Below, piece after piece: positions 1 through 10,084 of a DNA stretch of 64,000 bases. A model generated the notes under the pieces. That model saw only the letters and a list, made by a program, of their open reading frames with translations. It was not told the DNA's origin and did not search any database. The stretch spans positions 88,062 to 152,061 of the forward strand of contig NZ_JABEQL010000009.1 in assembly GCF_014174215.1 (NCBI RefSeq), read 5' to 3'. The stretch is from Gluconacetobacter tumulicola (GTDB lineage Bacteria; Pseudomonadota; Alphaproteobacteria; Acetobacterales; Acetobacteraceae). Every line of letters starts with the position of its first letter. The stretch's first letter is position 1. The position numbers and the translations under genes are program-made.

Positions 1-2339
1 CGCACCACTGCCAGCCGGGCATCCAGATCGTTAGGATATCGCGTGATGACCGCACGGGCGATCGACAGCGCCTTACGCGTCTGGTTCGCCGACTGATAGA
101 GGCGCGCCAACGCCAGCCGCGCCGCCGGATCAGGCTGGTCGGTCGTCAGGGCCGGTGCCAACGCGTCATACGCATCGGCACGGCGCCCTTCGGCATTCAG
201 GCGATCGGCCGTCATGATCGCAAGCCCTGCCTGGATATTCCGCAGCGCAACGCTGTCATCCGAGGTCAGGCTGGAACCTTCTATCCTTTCAAGGAGATAG
301 CGCGCGCGCTCCGGTTCCTGCATGCGCATGAACAAACCAGCATAGGCAATCCGCTGGCGGACTGTCAGCGAACCTGCGTTCATGAAAGTCTGCAAGACAG
401 CGCTCGCTCCTTTTGGATCGTCGCGATCCAGCAGAGCAGTGGCGATCATCCGGCCTCGCTCGCCATCAGGATCATTGCCGCGGCGCGCGATCTGCATGAA
501 ATACAATCGGGCCTCTTCCGCATCCGGTGGCGCGTCCTGGACCAGTTGCAGTTCCTCAACCCTGTCCGCGATGCGCCGAATATCGGGCGTACGGCTCCCG
601 CGCGGCAGCCGCTGCAGCAATTGTCGCGCGGCAGAAAAGTCATTCGCCTGGTTGGCAAAATAGATCCCGGCCTGCAATTCCGCCACGGACGCCGCTCTAC
701 CTAGCGACAAGAGCGGAGCCATCACCTCTCGCGCTTCGGTCCGCTGGTCGGCCTGCAGAAGAGCCTGCGCCAAGCGGAGGCGCAGCCAGGGATCATTCCC
801 CCGGTCCTCCAGCCCCTGCCGCAACAGGGAAATACGGTCGTCAAGCGTCGTCGCCCGTTCCGCCTGCGCGATCAGCTCGTTCCCCGCCATCTGCTGTTCG
901 AATGCCGGTGACAGACGCCGTATCCGGGCGATCAGCATATCGGCTTCCTGCGTGCGGCCGGATTCGCGCAGGATCTGGTATAAACCTTCCAGCGCCACCA
1001 CGTTGTCAGGCTCGGTGCGTATCGCCTGACGATATGACGCTTCAGCCTCTGCCGTCCGGCCGCGCCGCCGTGCGATTTCGCCTCGCAGCGCCACCAGCAT
1101 GGTTTGTGATGGATCGACTTGCAGGGCGGCGTCGACTGCCCGGCCTGCGGCATCATACTGCCCCTGCTCCATCAGGCGGCGCACCTGCTCGTATGAGCCG
1201 GAAACCTTTGTGGCATTCAGCGCGCTTTGCCACCTTGCCGCCGAAGAGGGATCGGCTTGCATTGCCTTTTCCAGCAGATCCCGGGCTTGCGCCATCTGCC
1301 CCTGGCGCATACGCACCAATCCCAGTCCGCCCAAAGCATCAGCATCGTTCGGCGCCTGGGCTAGAGCATTGCTGAAATGCTTGTCGGCGTCCGTGATTTC
1401 ACTGGTGGACAGGTCCTGATAGGCTTGAGTGCGCTCCAGCACCGCATGTTCGGATTCGGCAGCCGATGCCCGCTGCCGCAGACGGCTGATTTCATTATCG
1501 CTGGGATTCACCTTCAGCCAAGCATCGAAATAAGGGGTGCTTTCCGGCACCTCGGGCAGCCAATGCAACGCCTCCCGCCAGTCTCGCCGCACGGCCGCGA
1601 GATCATCCGCGGAGAGACTGGATATCGATGCCAGCTTCGTTAAGCGCGTCAGCCCGTCCTGACGGGTGGCGGGGAGCCATGTCAAAGCCTGCGCATAGGC
1701 GAGTTGGGCAGCCATATCGTTCGGGTTGGCCGCAACCAGCGCACGAAGCCCCTCGCGCCCCCGATCACGATACCCCACGGCTCCAGCGAGGGTCTGATAA
1801 TATTCCACGGCATATTGCGGAGGCGGCCCGTTAGGAAACAGGCGCCGGTAGCCAGCCGCAGCCGCAGCCGTTCGTCCTGCCTGTGCCAGGGCACGGATCG
1901 CGGGTAATTCACCCTGCGACGTATCTTGCAAATGGAGCGCCTGATCGAGCCGTATGGTTTCCGGCGCGTCCGGAGCCAATGTCCGAAGGGAAGCCGCGAC
2001 GCGTAGCGCCCCGCCAAGATCCCCCTGCCGTAGAGCCCACTGGCCGGTCAACGCCAGAACGCGAGGATCATTGGGGGCGATTTGCTTGACCTGGCTCAGC
2101 GCATCCTGCGCGTTGCCGTAACGCCCCTGATCATACCAATATTGCGCCCGCTGGATCAGCAACGGCACCAACGACCCGGCGGAAGCGCCTGCAGCGGCCG
2201 AGCTTGCGGCCGGCGGCGGCGGGAGCTCGCCCCCTTGCCCCGCATTCTGAGCCTGGGCGTGAACCGGCACGGACACAACCGTCCCGCCGCCTATCAGCAG
2301 CAGCCCCAGGCGAACAGTTAGACGACCGCTAACCGTCAT
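1..2339 (-). CDS. bcsC: Cellulose synthase subunit BcsC, N-terminal part (cut by window edge)
   Basis: An open frame runs from an ATG at 2339 to the window edge, about 779 residues; BcsC proteins are usually near 1300, so the C-terminal outer-membrane barrel lies outside. The N-terminus is a signal peptide ending near VPVHAQAQ. The rest reads as successive tetratricopeptide-like helix pairs, for example ALAQAPNDADALGGLGLVRM and AIRTEPDNVVALEGLYQIL. The family forms a periplasmic TPR scaffold and outer-membrane channel that exports the glucan made by BcsA/BcsB. The ATG overlaps the bcsAB stop codon (ATGA), so the two are translationally coupled. No frameshift was seen in the visible part. Confidence 0.93.
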   Translation of the reverse strand, partial: MTVSGRLTVRLGLLLIGGGTVVSVPVHAQAQNAGQGGELPPPPAASSAAAGASAGSLVPLLIQRAQYWYDQGRYGNAQDALSQVKQIAPNDPRVLALTGQWALRQGDLGGALRVAASLRTLAPDAPETIRLDQALHLQDTSQGELPAIRALAQAGRTAAAAAGYRRLFPNGPPPQYAVEYYQTLAGAVGYRDRGREGLRALVAANPNDMAAQLAYAQALTWLPATRQDGLTRLTKLASISSLSADDLAAVRRDWREALHWLPEVPESTPYFDAWLKVNPSDNEISRLRQRASAAESEHAVLERTQAYQDLSTSEITDADKHFSNALAQAPNDADALGGLGLVRMRQGQMAQARDLLEKAMQADPSSAARWQSALNATKVSGSYEQVRRLMEQGQYDAAGRAVDAALQVDPSQTMLVALRGEIARRRGRTAEAEASYRQAIRTEPDNVVALEGLYQILRESGRTQEADMLIARIRRLSPAFEQQMAGNELIAQAERATTLDDRISLLRQGLEDRGNDPWLRLRLAQALLQADQRTEAREVMAPLLSLGRAASVAELQAGIYFANQANDFSAARQLLQRLPRGSRTPDIRRIADRVEELQLVQDAPPDAEEARLYFMQIARRGNDPDGERGRMIATALLDRDDPKGASAVLQTFMNAGSLTVRQRIAYAGLFMRMQEPERARYLLERIEGSSLTSDDSVALRNIQAGLAIMTADRLNAEGRRADAYDALAPALTTDQPDPAARLALARLYQSANQTRKALSIARAVITRYPNDLDARLAVV

Positions 2340-5300
2340 GCATTCTTCCCGCTGCCACTTGCATCCAGATAGGCCTGCCGCCGCGCCGCGCGCAACGATA
2401 ATCCCTTATGCAGTGACAGACCGACGACCAGCGAACCCGCGATAGAGAGAAGGATCACGCGCAAAGGGTGCTCGCGCAGGAACCAGTCGGACCATAGCCA
2501 CCAGGGCAATGAACCGATCGTGTAGGTCTTGCCACTGCGTGAAGCGATGATCTTTTGCCCATTGACGACGGTAAGGTCACCCTGCACCCCTTTTTGCAGG
2601 GTGGTATCCCGTATCGTATGAATCAGGTCCTCCAACCCTTGCGGCGTACCACCCAGCATCATTACGACAGACCGATTGGCCGCAAAGGGCGACTGGGCGC
2701 CGATCAGCGCGCCACCTCCGCCCAATGATGCTGATCCCTCCAGCGCCGCCGTATCGGGCTGGGACGATTTGCTTTCGGGAAAAGCATAGCGAATGCCGTC
2801 CAGGAGAGAACGTTCCGCAAGGCGTAGCTGGCCGTTTTCGAGCCGATATGGTGTACCCGCCAAAATGGATGACACAATATCGCTGCCCGGCAGCGTAGCC
2901 ATGACGATCAGATCGTCATCCTGCACCGCCTCCAGGCCATTCGGTCCCACGATCGTTATCCCTTCGGTCGGATACCAGGTGAAGGAACCGAACATGCCCA
3001 TCAAGTCCAGATAGGCGGTCAGGAATGCGGTCCCAGGCCGGGAAGGCAATACGATCGCTGTCTGCGATAGATCGGCCATGCGGGTAAAGGGAAAGCCACT
3101 ATTCGCGAAATAGGCCAGATTGGGCATCGTCGCCAAATGATAGGCCCGCCGGAAATCCAGAGTTGAATCCGGATCGATTCCAACGGTCAGATCTTGCGGA
3201 ATCGCACTGCAGTCCCGCCGCGCCAACGGGCGTCCGTCAAAATAGAACTTCAACTGATTCTGGCCATAAACGCTCCACAGCGGCAGGTTCACCTTATCCC
3301 TATGGATCTGTGAAGCATGTGGCAGAAACCGGCTGATCCAGCTCGGCAGACGATCCGGCAAAGCCCAGGAATAGCTGCGCAGATAAACGTCGTTCAGGCT
3401 TACATCCACTCGGGACTGGGCCATGTCGATTATGCTGCCCAGCGGCGTCCGAATCTGGAAATCGGCCTCGAAGGATCTGCCGCGCCATGTATAGAGATCC
3501 GGGGAGATCCGGAAAGGTATCGCCAGCGTACCCGGAACATAACCATGGCCCTGCAGGTTGCCAAGGTTGACCAGCTCGCCAAACCGGACCAACCGATCAG
3601 TCGGCAGGAAAGCTGGCGCGTCGTATGGTTTCCGATGGGACAAGGTGACAGGGGCAACCGTCAGGCTCGATACATCGCCAAATGTGTTGGACATGAAGGC
3701 AAGCCCGCGCGCCGCGGTCAGCAGTTCTGCTTCATTCCTTCCGCTCACCACCAGGATTGTACCGAACGGGTCGCTCGGATTGGCAATTTCCGCCACCGTG
3801 GGGCCAACAACATTTACGGCTTTGGCTATTACGGGCGGCAGGCGGTTGAGCACACCGATCGCCACCGCATTTCCCCCCAGCGGAACCTCCTCCGAAACCG
3901 GAAAGGTGACATGATGGAAGTCCACGATCCTGCCGAACCAGGACGAAACCACGGATGCCGCTTTCAACACCGCAATGTCCTGCTGCGACGACGTATCGAG
4001 CTTTGCGGGCATGATGACAGGAACAACGGCGCGCTCGTTCATCGCCGTATCGAGAAACGGCGCAGGCAGAGCGGACAGGATGCGCCGCGCGGGCAAAGGA
4101 GCTGTCGTAATGCTGATGGTAGACTGCCCCGAAATCTCACCCCATAGAGCAGGGCTGATTTCGTTACCGCACGTTTCCGAATACTGGCCTGCAAAGGTAA
4201 AGTTGAGCGTATTCTTGCCCATGAAAAAGGCCGGATTAACCGCAAAAGTCAGCGGCCCGAATTCCGGATGATCGCGATTGACAGGAATCGTTCCAACATA
4301 CTGATCATTTAGTCGGATCGTAATACTGCTACTCTGCGGCAGCAAGGAAGGCGACAAAGAACCGCTGAACGTGACATGAGCGTCGGTCACAAGCTGGCTG
4401 GGCGGCAGGCCGAAATCGAGGCCCTGGATCGAGGCAAAAGGCGTCATGCGCAGGGACGCGGGAGCGCCCAGTTCCTGCAGGGTCCATGTCCGCGTAGACG
4501 TGCCGGGAAGTTCCACATTTCCGACGGCAGTGGACGCTGTGGCAGTCGGTCCGGGGTTACCCATGATCAGCGGAGCCCCACCAGCCGAAGGACTTGCGGC
4601 ATGCTCTCCCGCATTCGGCAAGGGCAGCGTGTCGTCTCCACCTCCCGTCGCAGGCGCGTCCAAAGACGGAGGAGAAGCCTGAGCCCCGCTGATGCTTAAA
4701 CCAAGGGCGAGCAAGCCGATCATCGTAATGTTAGTCTTACGCGGTCTCAGGCTTACGGCGCGCCGCTCACTTCTGCCCACGGCCTGGCTGGCGCGCAGGC
4801 GCGCCGCAATCGCTTCCCTATGGCGCTGGGCGCTCGCCGGCTTGTCACGTCGAACGCTCAGGTTGCGAATGGAACTGACTGCAAGCCACAGACTACGGAG
4901 CGGACGGTCGGGGGGATAGTCGGACCAGTTAACCCATGCATCGGCGCGTCCGAAGGCGAAGCGGATGCTCCGTGCTTCATCACGAAGCGTAGCGGGTTGC
5001 CATTCCAAGCTCATCACTCCGTCGCGCACTGTCGCAACCCGGGCTGGAATAGGCCCCTCATGTAATTCGACGTGCACTTTTAGTTCTGCACCAGTTCTAA
5101 ACGACTTCACATCCGCAGGATCCAGATGCACTCGGCATCCTCCGCGCGAGAGATCAACCGTCATCCCCCTGACAAGCCGCCCGTCATCACCGCCTATCGT
5201 CACGGGGAGCACGGCATGAATGCGCGCGTTGCGGCGTAACTGGCGCGTCTCATGCCCCACGGTGATAGCAGCAAGCACGATTATCGTACTGACTGAAATC

Positions 5301-6979
5301 CACAGTTCGTTCATCCACAATGCATTGAACGTTATGGTGTCATTATGCATCAGGACCAAGCGTAGGAGTCCCCATGCCAGACCGGCCACCAGGGCCGTAC
5401 AAAGGAGGATATTCGGGTAAAGCGCCCGCCAATCCGTATATGCACTCTGGAGCGTTCCACCCTTCTCGGTCACATTGAACTTACCGTGCCTGGGAAACAG
5501 CAAGGTAATAATGGTCACTCGCACGAGAAAGAGCGCAAGCACCGTTTCGTAAATCTCGCTCCAGAACGAATAGCGCCAGTTCTTCTGCACGCGCGCCGAC
5601 GTCCCGATCGAATGAAAAAAATGCGGGAAAGCATAGGCCAGAAACGCCTCGGGTGATGCAGCGATCAGGGTCTGGTTGAACAGCAGATAGGCGAGCGGGG
5701 AGACCAGAAAGATCAGACGCGGAATAGCGAACAGAAATCCAGCCATGGCAGAAAAATAACATAGCCGTTGAGCAATCTTCAGACCGGGTCCGAACAATGG
5801 ATTATCCAGCCGCAGAATCTGCAACATTCCACGCGCCCACCGCATGCGCTGGCCGATATGCAGAATGAGCCGTTCGGTTGCCAGACCCGCGGCAAGTGGC
5901 ATGGTCAGAAATGCCGTGGACCATCCCCGGCGCTGTAGTTTCAGCGCCGTATGGCAATCCTCGGTTACCGTTTCAGTCGCGATCCCGCCAATCTGCTCCA
6001 ACGCGGTGCGCCGCAGCACGGCACAGGATCCACAAAAAAAAGTTGCATTCCAAAAATCATTTCCATTCTGCAACAGACCATAAAATATGTTGCCTTCAGG
6101 CGGCACGTTCTGTCCGTTGGCGAGATTCCGCTGGAACGGATCCGGGGAATAGAAATGATGCGGCGTCTGCATCATGGCCAGGGTCGGATCGACTATAAGC
6201 CATCCTATCGTCGCCTGCAGAAACGCCCGCACAGGTACATGGTCGCAATCGAAGATGGCAATATATTCACCACTTGTCTGCGTCATCGCATAATTCAGGT
6301 TGCCGGCCTTGGCATGTATATTATTGGGTCGGGAAATATAGCCCACCCCGACCTCGCGCGCGAATTCAAGAAAATTGTCACGATGTCCATCATCCAGGAT
6401 GTACACGTTCAATTTGTCCGCCGGCCAATCCATTCCTATACAGGCCAGTACGGTAGCACGGACGATATCCAGATCCTCATTATATGTCGGAACATAGACA
6501 TCGACTATGGGCCAGCATGCCAAATCGGCAGGCATCGGTACCGGCTTGCGGTTGAGCGGCCGTATCGTCTGGAAATAACTGAGCAGCAGCATCATCAGAG
6601 CGTAAAGTTCCGCGCCGCACAGAGTCAGAACCAGAATCATCTGGAACAGAGAACTGAATGCGAGCGTTTCCGTCAGTCTCCATGTGAGATAGCGCGCGGA
6701 GACGACGAGCGACATGACCTGCAAAAACAGCGTCGCCTCGCGGCCCGGAAAACGACTGACCAAGAAGAACAACGCAATGCCCGCCACCGCGACAATCAAT
6801 TGCGCGTCGTCGGACAGCAGTGCCATGCTGGCCATTGCCAGACAAGCCCCGCCCAGCACCACGAAGCTACCAAGAATGGCGTGGCTATATCGTCCTTCTA
6901 TGACAGGTTGACAGGCCCGGCCGATCGCATCCATCCGCGCGCGAGCACCCGAAAGAATGCCGCTCACCATGCTTATCAA
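2336..6979 (-). CDS. bcsAB: Fused cellulose synthase catalytic and periplasmic subunits BcsA-BcsB
   Basis: This 1547-residue protein makes beta-1,4-glucan from UDP-glucose at the inner membrane. Residues 1-750 are BcsA: membrane helices near 35-140, GT2 motifs DDG (196-198), DCD (244-246), FFCGS (about 315), TED (339-341) and QRMRW (377-381), more helices at 405-575, then a PilZ c-di-GMP site with RRNAR (582-586) and DLSRGG (609-614). A hydrophobic segment at 752-768 ending GAQAS introduces BcsB, which is periplasmic and ends in a membrane anchor near 1510-1530. The A-B fusion is typical of Gluconacetobacter/Komagataeibacter. All catalytic and PilZ residues look intact. The start overlaps the bcsQ stop and the stop overlaps the bcsC start, so the complex is co-translated. 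Regulation by c-di-GMP is expected from the PilZ motif. Confidence 0.97.
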   Translation of the reverse strand: MISMVSGILSGARARMDAIGRACQPVIEGRYSHAILGSFVVLGGACLAMASMALLSDDAQLIVAVAGIALFFLVSRFPGREATLFLQVMSLVVSARYLTWRLTETLAFSSLFQMILVLTLCGAELYALMMLLLSYFQTIRPLNRKPVPMPADLACWPIVDVYVPTYNEDLDIVRATVLACIGMDWPADKLNVYILDDGHRDNFLEFAREVGVGYISRPNNIHAKAGNLNYAMTQTSGEYIAIFDCDHVPVRAFLQATIGWLIVDPTLAMMQTPHHFYSPDPFQRNLANGQNVPPEGNIFYGLLQNGNDFWNATFFCGSCAVLRRTALEQIGGIATETVTEDCHTALKLQRRGWSTAFLTMPLAAGLATERLILHIGQRMRWARGMLQILRLDNPLFGPGLKIAQRLCYFSAMAGFLFAIPRLIFLVSPLAYLLFNQTLIAASPEAFLAYAFPHFFHSIGTSARVQKNWRYSFWSEIYETVLALFLVRVTIITLLFPRHGKFNVTEKGGTLQSAYTDWRALYPNILLCTALVAGLAWGLLRLVLMHNDTITFNALWMNELWISVSTIIVLAAITVGHETRQLRRNARIHAVLPVTIGGDDGRLVRGMTVDLSRGGCRVHLDPADVKSFRTGAELKVHVELHEGPIPARVATVRDGVMSLEWQPATLRDEARSIRFAFGRADAWVNWSDYPPDRPLRSLWLAVSSIRNLSVRRDKPASAQRHREAIAARLRASQAVGRSERRAVSLRPRKTNITMIGLLALGLSISGAQASPPSLDAPATGGGDDTLPLPNAGEHAASPSAGGAPLIMGNPGPTATASTAVGNVELPGTSTRTWTLQELGAPASLRMTPFASIQGLDFGLPPSQLVTDAHVTFSGSLSPSLLPQSSSITIRLNDQYVGTIPVNRDHPEFGPLTFAVNPAFFMGKNTLNFTFAGQYSETCGNEISPALWGEISGQSTISITTAPLPARRILSALPAPFLDTAMNERAVVPVIMPAKLDTSSQQDIAVLKAASVVSSWFGRIVDFHHVTFPVSEEVPLGGNAVAIGVLNRLPPVIAKAVNVVGPTVAEIANPSDPFGTILVVSGRNEAELLTAARGLAFMSNTFGDVSSLTVAPVTLSHRKPYDAPAFLPTDRLVRFGELVNLGNLQGHGYVPGTLAIPFRISPDLYTWRGRSFEADFQIRTPLGSIIDMAQSRVDVSLNDVYLRSYSWALPDRLPSWISRFLPHASQIHRDKVNLPLWSVYGQNQLKFYFDGRPLARRDCSAIPQDLTVGIDPDSTLDFRRAYHLATMPNLAYFANSGFPFTRMADLSQTAIVLPSRPGTAFLTAYLDLMGMFGSFTWYPTEGITIVGPNGLEAVQDDDLIVMATLPGSDIVSSILAGTPYRLENGQLRLAERSLLDGIRYAFPESKSSQPDTAALEGSASLGGGGALIGAQSPFAANRSVVMMLGGTPQGLEDLIHTIRDTTLQKGVQGDLTVVNGQKIIASRSGKTYTIGSLPWWLWSDWFLREHPLRVILLSIAGSLVVGLSLHKGLSLRAARRQAYLDASGSGKNA

Positions 6980-7728
6980 CTCCTCACCAGGGCGGTCAGA
7001 CGATGCGAGATCAAGGTCAGATCATGATTGGCCTGCGACCGCGGGGCATAAGCGGCCAGTGACTTCTGTGCAGCCAGCGCCTCGCCGACATGCTCATCCC
7101 GATGTACCACCCCCACCAGCCGGTTACCCATCCGTGCACTTAGATTGCGCACGATCGTCGGCCCCAGGCGGGTCATCGGATCGAATTGGTTGATAACAAA
7201 ACATTGGCGCCCACCGTGCCCCAGCCCGTACGCTCTGCCGGACTCGATGTCTGTAAATAGCGCCATCGAAGCCGCGTCCGCCGCCAGCACCGTCAACAGC
7301 AGGTCAATGCGCGGCAGAAGCGCCCGCAATGCAGCAGAAGGGCCCGGTTCCGTATCAACAATAACCAGAGCGTGAGGATCGGCTGCGATCTGGCGCAGGG
7401 GCTCAGCCAACAGCTCCGGAAAATTCTCCAGTTCCGCCGAGGCATGAAGCGAAGTCGCCATATCCATTGTGCCGTATGGCAGCACCATGACGCCCTCTGC
7501 CGTGTCCTGCAGAGCATGCTGCCACAATTGCGGCTGACGCAGCATCTGCATGAAACCCCGCCCCTCTCCCAGCGGCACACCCAAATGAAGCCGGAGCATA
7601 TTCTGGGGATCCAAATCCACCGCGATGATGCGATGGGAGCGCAGACGAGCCAAATTAACCGCCAGATTGGCGGCTATCGTGCTTTTACCCACGCCGCCCT
7701 TCGGCGAAACGCAACAGATCAGGGGCAT
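6976..7728 (-). CDS. bcsQ: BcsQ/YhjQ-type ParA-like ATPase of the cellulose operon
   Basis: The 250-residue product is a MinD/ParA-family ATPase with a deviant Walker A motif KGGVGKST at residues 10-17, followed by VDLDPQN (Walker A' region) and IVDTEPG (Walker B). BcsQ proteins help position or assemble the cellulose secretion machine at the inner membrane in enterobacteria. It lies directly upstream of bcsAB with a 4-nt ATGA overlap. As far as I recall, the best known Komagataeibacter cellulose operons carry no bcsQ in this place, so its pairing with a fused bcsAB is worth noting. A chromosome-partition ParA is unlikely, given the operon position and the lack of a ParB. Confidence 0.92.
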   Translation of the reverse strand: MPLICCVSPKGGVGKSTIAANLAVNLARLRSHRIIAVDLDPQNMLRLHLGVPLGEGRGFMQMLRQPQLWQHALQDTAEGVMVLPYGTMDMATSLHASAELENFPELLAEPLRQIAADPHALVIVDTEPGPSAALRALLPRIDLLLTVLAADAASMALFTDIESGRAYGLGHGGRQCFVINQFDPMTRLGPTIVRNLSARMGNRLVGVVHRDEHVGEALAAQKSLAAYAPRSQANHDLTLISHRLTALVRS

Positions 7729-7789
7729 CGAAAGGCGTCAGTCACAGCATGGCCGATCATGAAAAAATCTATCTGTCCCGAATTATCTG

Positions 7790-8350
7790 TCAGCGGAATA
7801 TATCATGCAGGCCCGATCCTGCCTGACGGCCCGTGGCTACGCCGCCAAGCACCCTAAACATGTCGGCCAATCGCATACGACGCGCCTCCGATGCCGACAT
7901 GGGAACAGACGCTATACCCACCTGCGGGGCCGCACGAAAGGCTGCAAAATCATCACCAGATTCCTGCCGGGCGGCCGAAGGCACTTTACCTGAGTCCATC
8001 GGCGCAGCAGAGGGCGAAGGCGTCGTGAAAGCGCCGCCAAACAACGAGAATGGCGCGGAAGATGGCCGAGGCGCGGACCGTCCGGAAAGACCATCGACGG
8101 CAACACGGCTGGCCGGGGAAAAGGCCATGGGCGCGCCTTGCTCTTCCGACACAACCTTGTCAGTCACACCGGAGGCCATCGAACGGCCGGGAATCCGATC
8201 CATATTATCAAACGACCAATATGGCAGCCCCGGTGAATCGACTGCGGCCCGCAACCCGGGAATATCGACACCGTCATCCCTATGCCCCTCCCGAACCTTG
8301 GGCATGGCATCGGCAATCAGAGGGAATTCAGGCCCTGCGTCACTAGTCAT
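7790..8350 (-). CDS. Unrecognised low-complexity protein of the cellulose operon (BcsP/BcsR-like candidate)
   Basis: A 186-residue protein that I do not recognise with confidence. The N-terminal two thirds is rich in Ser, Pro, Ala and Gly and looks disordered; there is no signal peptide or membrane helix. The only likely folded part is the C-terminus (about residues 152-186), with ARRMRLADMFRVLGG and a final LHDIFR. Short proline/serine-rich proteins called BcsP, sometimes with a BcsR-like end, are encoded just before bcsQ in other bacteria; position and length fit that role but this is inference. Komagataeibacter has ccpAx (bcsH) between the endoglucanase and bcsA, so a divergent accessory protein with that role is the alternative. 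It lies 61 bp upstream of bcsQ. Confidence 0.6.
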   Translation of the reverse strand: MTSDAGPEFPLIADAMPKVREGHRDDGVDIPGLRAAVDSPGLPYWSFDNMDRIPGRSMASGVTDKVVSEEQGAPMAFSPASRVAVDGLSGRSAPRPSSAPFSLFGGAFTTPSPSAAPMDSGKVPSAARQESGDDFAAFRAAPQVGIASVPMSASEARRMRLADMFRVLGGVATGRQAGSGLHDIFR

Positions 8351-8833
8351 CCCACCCTCTCCCAGCTTCGCTACAATGGGGCAAACCCGACTATCTCATG
8401 CTTATGAAATTTCGTCACGTCGCCGATCAAGACATTTCTATACCAAGAAAATCAAATGGCGCGCACCAAAATTCATCAAAAAAGAAAGAATTAGACAATA
8501 AAGCCGAAGCAGACGCTTCACAGAAAACGCAAAAAAATTATCCGTTTTGAATGCAACAAAAAAATTGTTCGCCAGCATGGCACGAAGATTGGCAACCGTA
8601 CCCGAGAAAGCTGAATGCCCGCATGCTTCAGCCGACAGGCTGTCCGCCCGGATCACCTCGGTCTGCTACAAAATATTTCAGAACAAACAGAGGATACGCC
8701 ATGTGAGAAAGGTAAACCGCGCTTGACCCTACCCTCATAACGATCACAGATTTTGAATACCCGTCGCTGAAAATCGCTCAGAGCCTGTTTGCAAATGCGC
8801 GCAGGCGGCGATCCGCATTTCCCGACACCCCCT
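8351..8833. other. AT-rich intergenic region between bcsZ and the bcs-linked gene
   Basis: No convincing gene was found in these 483 bp. The stretch has many A/T runs (8480-8580 in particular), and the only frames in it are short, without ribosome binding sites or recognisable products. Its length and composition suggest that the accessory gene, bcsQ, bcsAB and bcsC have a promoter of their own here, apart from bcsZ. I could not fix a -35/-10 pair with confidence. Confidence 0.5.
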
Positions 8834-9904
8834 TCAGAACGCGCCCTTCTGCTGAACGACACCATATGCCAAGCCGCCCAAAATCAGCGAAGATAACAGC
8901 GTCAGCGAAGCCGAATAGTAGTTCGAACTCGCAGCCAAGGCAGGGAAAGGCACATTTCCGGCACCGGGCATATCCAAAAGACCACTAGCGATTCCAACCG
9001 CATAGAAACCTAGTGGCGCATTATAGGGCGCAGTCATACCACTACGCAGATCCACCCAGGCCGGCATTCCCCCCTCCCCCCAGGCATTCCAGTAGCGCAT
9101 AAACCCGCTTCTTAAATCCGCGTCCAATAATCCGGCCCATTGCAAATAAAGCGGCACACGCACTGCATCATAGGAGAAACGCGCCGGATGACCGCGGGCA
9201 ATCGTGACGACTTCACTCGTCACCTGCATCCAATCCGGCGGCAGGTTCCAGCGCCCAAACCGCCCCTGCCGAAGCAGATCCAGCCCATCATGGATAACCC
9301 GCTGCCAGATATCATGATCATCCAGATCCGACGCAGCCATCAACGAGGGCATGATATAATAAGAAGGGTTTATAACCACATGATTCGACGACGAAAATCC
9401 ATAAAGCCCGGGCAGAAGCAGCATGCGATGCCCGACCGTGACCACGACCTGCGCCCGCAGCGCAGCATAGATCGCTCGAGCGGATTCGATCAGGTCGGAA
9501 CGCCCCCAACGCCGGCCCGCCAACACCAGTGCCAGGGCGATCAGCAGATCACCATCCGTGGCATTGTTCTGGTCCGGAACATGAGGCGAAGCATCAGGCA
9601 GATAATGCCATGCATGCAATGCATCATCCGGACGCTTCAAAGTCTGCTCAGTCCACACGAACATACGGTCGAAAGTGGCACGGTCGTCAAAGGCCTGAGC
9701 GAACAGCAGTCCATATCCCTGCCCTTCGCTGTGGGACTGCATACCATTGCCATTGTCAGTAACCCGGCCGTCCGATGCAACAAAGCGCTGACAATACAAC
9801 GACCAGTCATCCGGCGTCGCTGCCCGGCCCGCACTGCCGAGAGGAAGACTCAGCCCACCGGCAATCGTCTGAAACAAGCGGCGCCGGACGAGGGAAAGGG
9901 TCAT
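8834..9904 (-). CDS. bcsZ: Endo-beta-1,4-glucanase of glycoside hydrolase family 8 (BcsZ/CMCax type)
   Basis: The 356-residue protein hydrolyses beta-1,4-glucan and edits or releases nascent cellulose in the periplasm. Residues 1-29 form an export signal (RRRLF then a hydrophobic run to SAGRAAT). The family-8 signature is present: the general acid Glu60 in SHSEGQGYGLL, and Asp117 in ATDGDLLIALAL, preceded by the HAWHYLPD strand. Length matches the family. Unusually there is a second hydrophobic stretch near the C-terminus (about 330-350, LTLLSSLILGGLAYGVV), which may anchor it or pack as a helix. It lies upstream of the other bcs genes, as cmcAx does in Komagataeibacter, but with a 483-bp gap before the next gene. 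Confidence 0.95.
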   Translation of the reverse strand: MTLSLVRRRLFQTIAGGLSLPLGSAGRAATPDDWSLYCQRFVASDGRVTDNGNGMQSHSEGQGYGLLFAQAFDDRATFDRMFVWTEQTLKRPDDALHAWHYLPDASPHVPDQNNATDGDLLIALALVLAGRRWGRSDLIESARAIYAALRAQVVVTVGHRMLLLPGLYGFSSSNHVVINPSYYIMPSLMAASDLDDHDIWQRVIHDGLDLLRQGRFGRWNLPPDWMQVTSEVVTIARGHPARFSYDAVRVPLYLQWAGLLDADLRSGFMRYWNAWGEGGMPAWVDLRSGMTAPYNAPLGFYAVGIASGLLDMPGAGNVPFPALAASSNYYSASLTLLSSLILGGLAYGVVQQKGAF

Positions 9905-10084
9905 GTTTTGAGGCCATATGATCGCAGAATGACACGGTTAAGCTATATACAAACCTCGGCAGTGCCTACCCAACCCTGAAAGAGATTTTACAGTCCACGC
10001 CATAAAAGAAAATTTCCCGCGCGCCCGGGCCGCCTGCACACCATTCAAATAATGATAAAAAACACCGCCAGCGGCCAAACGATC

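Noticed and set aside
8438..8656. A 72-codon minus-strand frame with a hydrophobic middle in the bcsZ downstream gap
   Set aside because: The hydrophobic residues come from A/T-rich codons; there is no ribosome site and no family resemblance.
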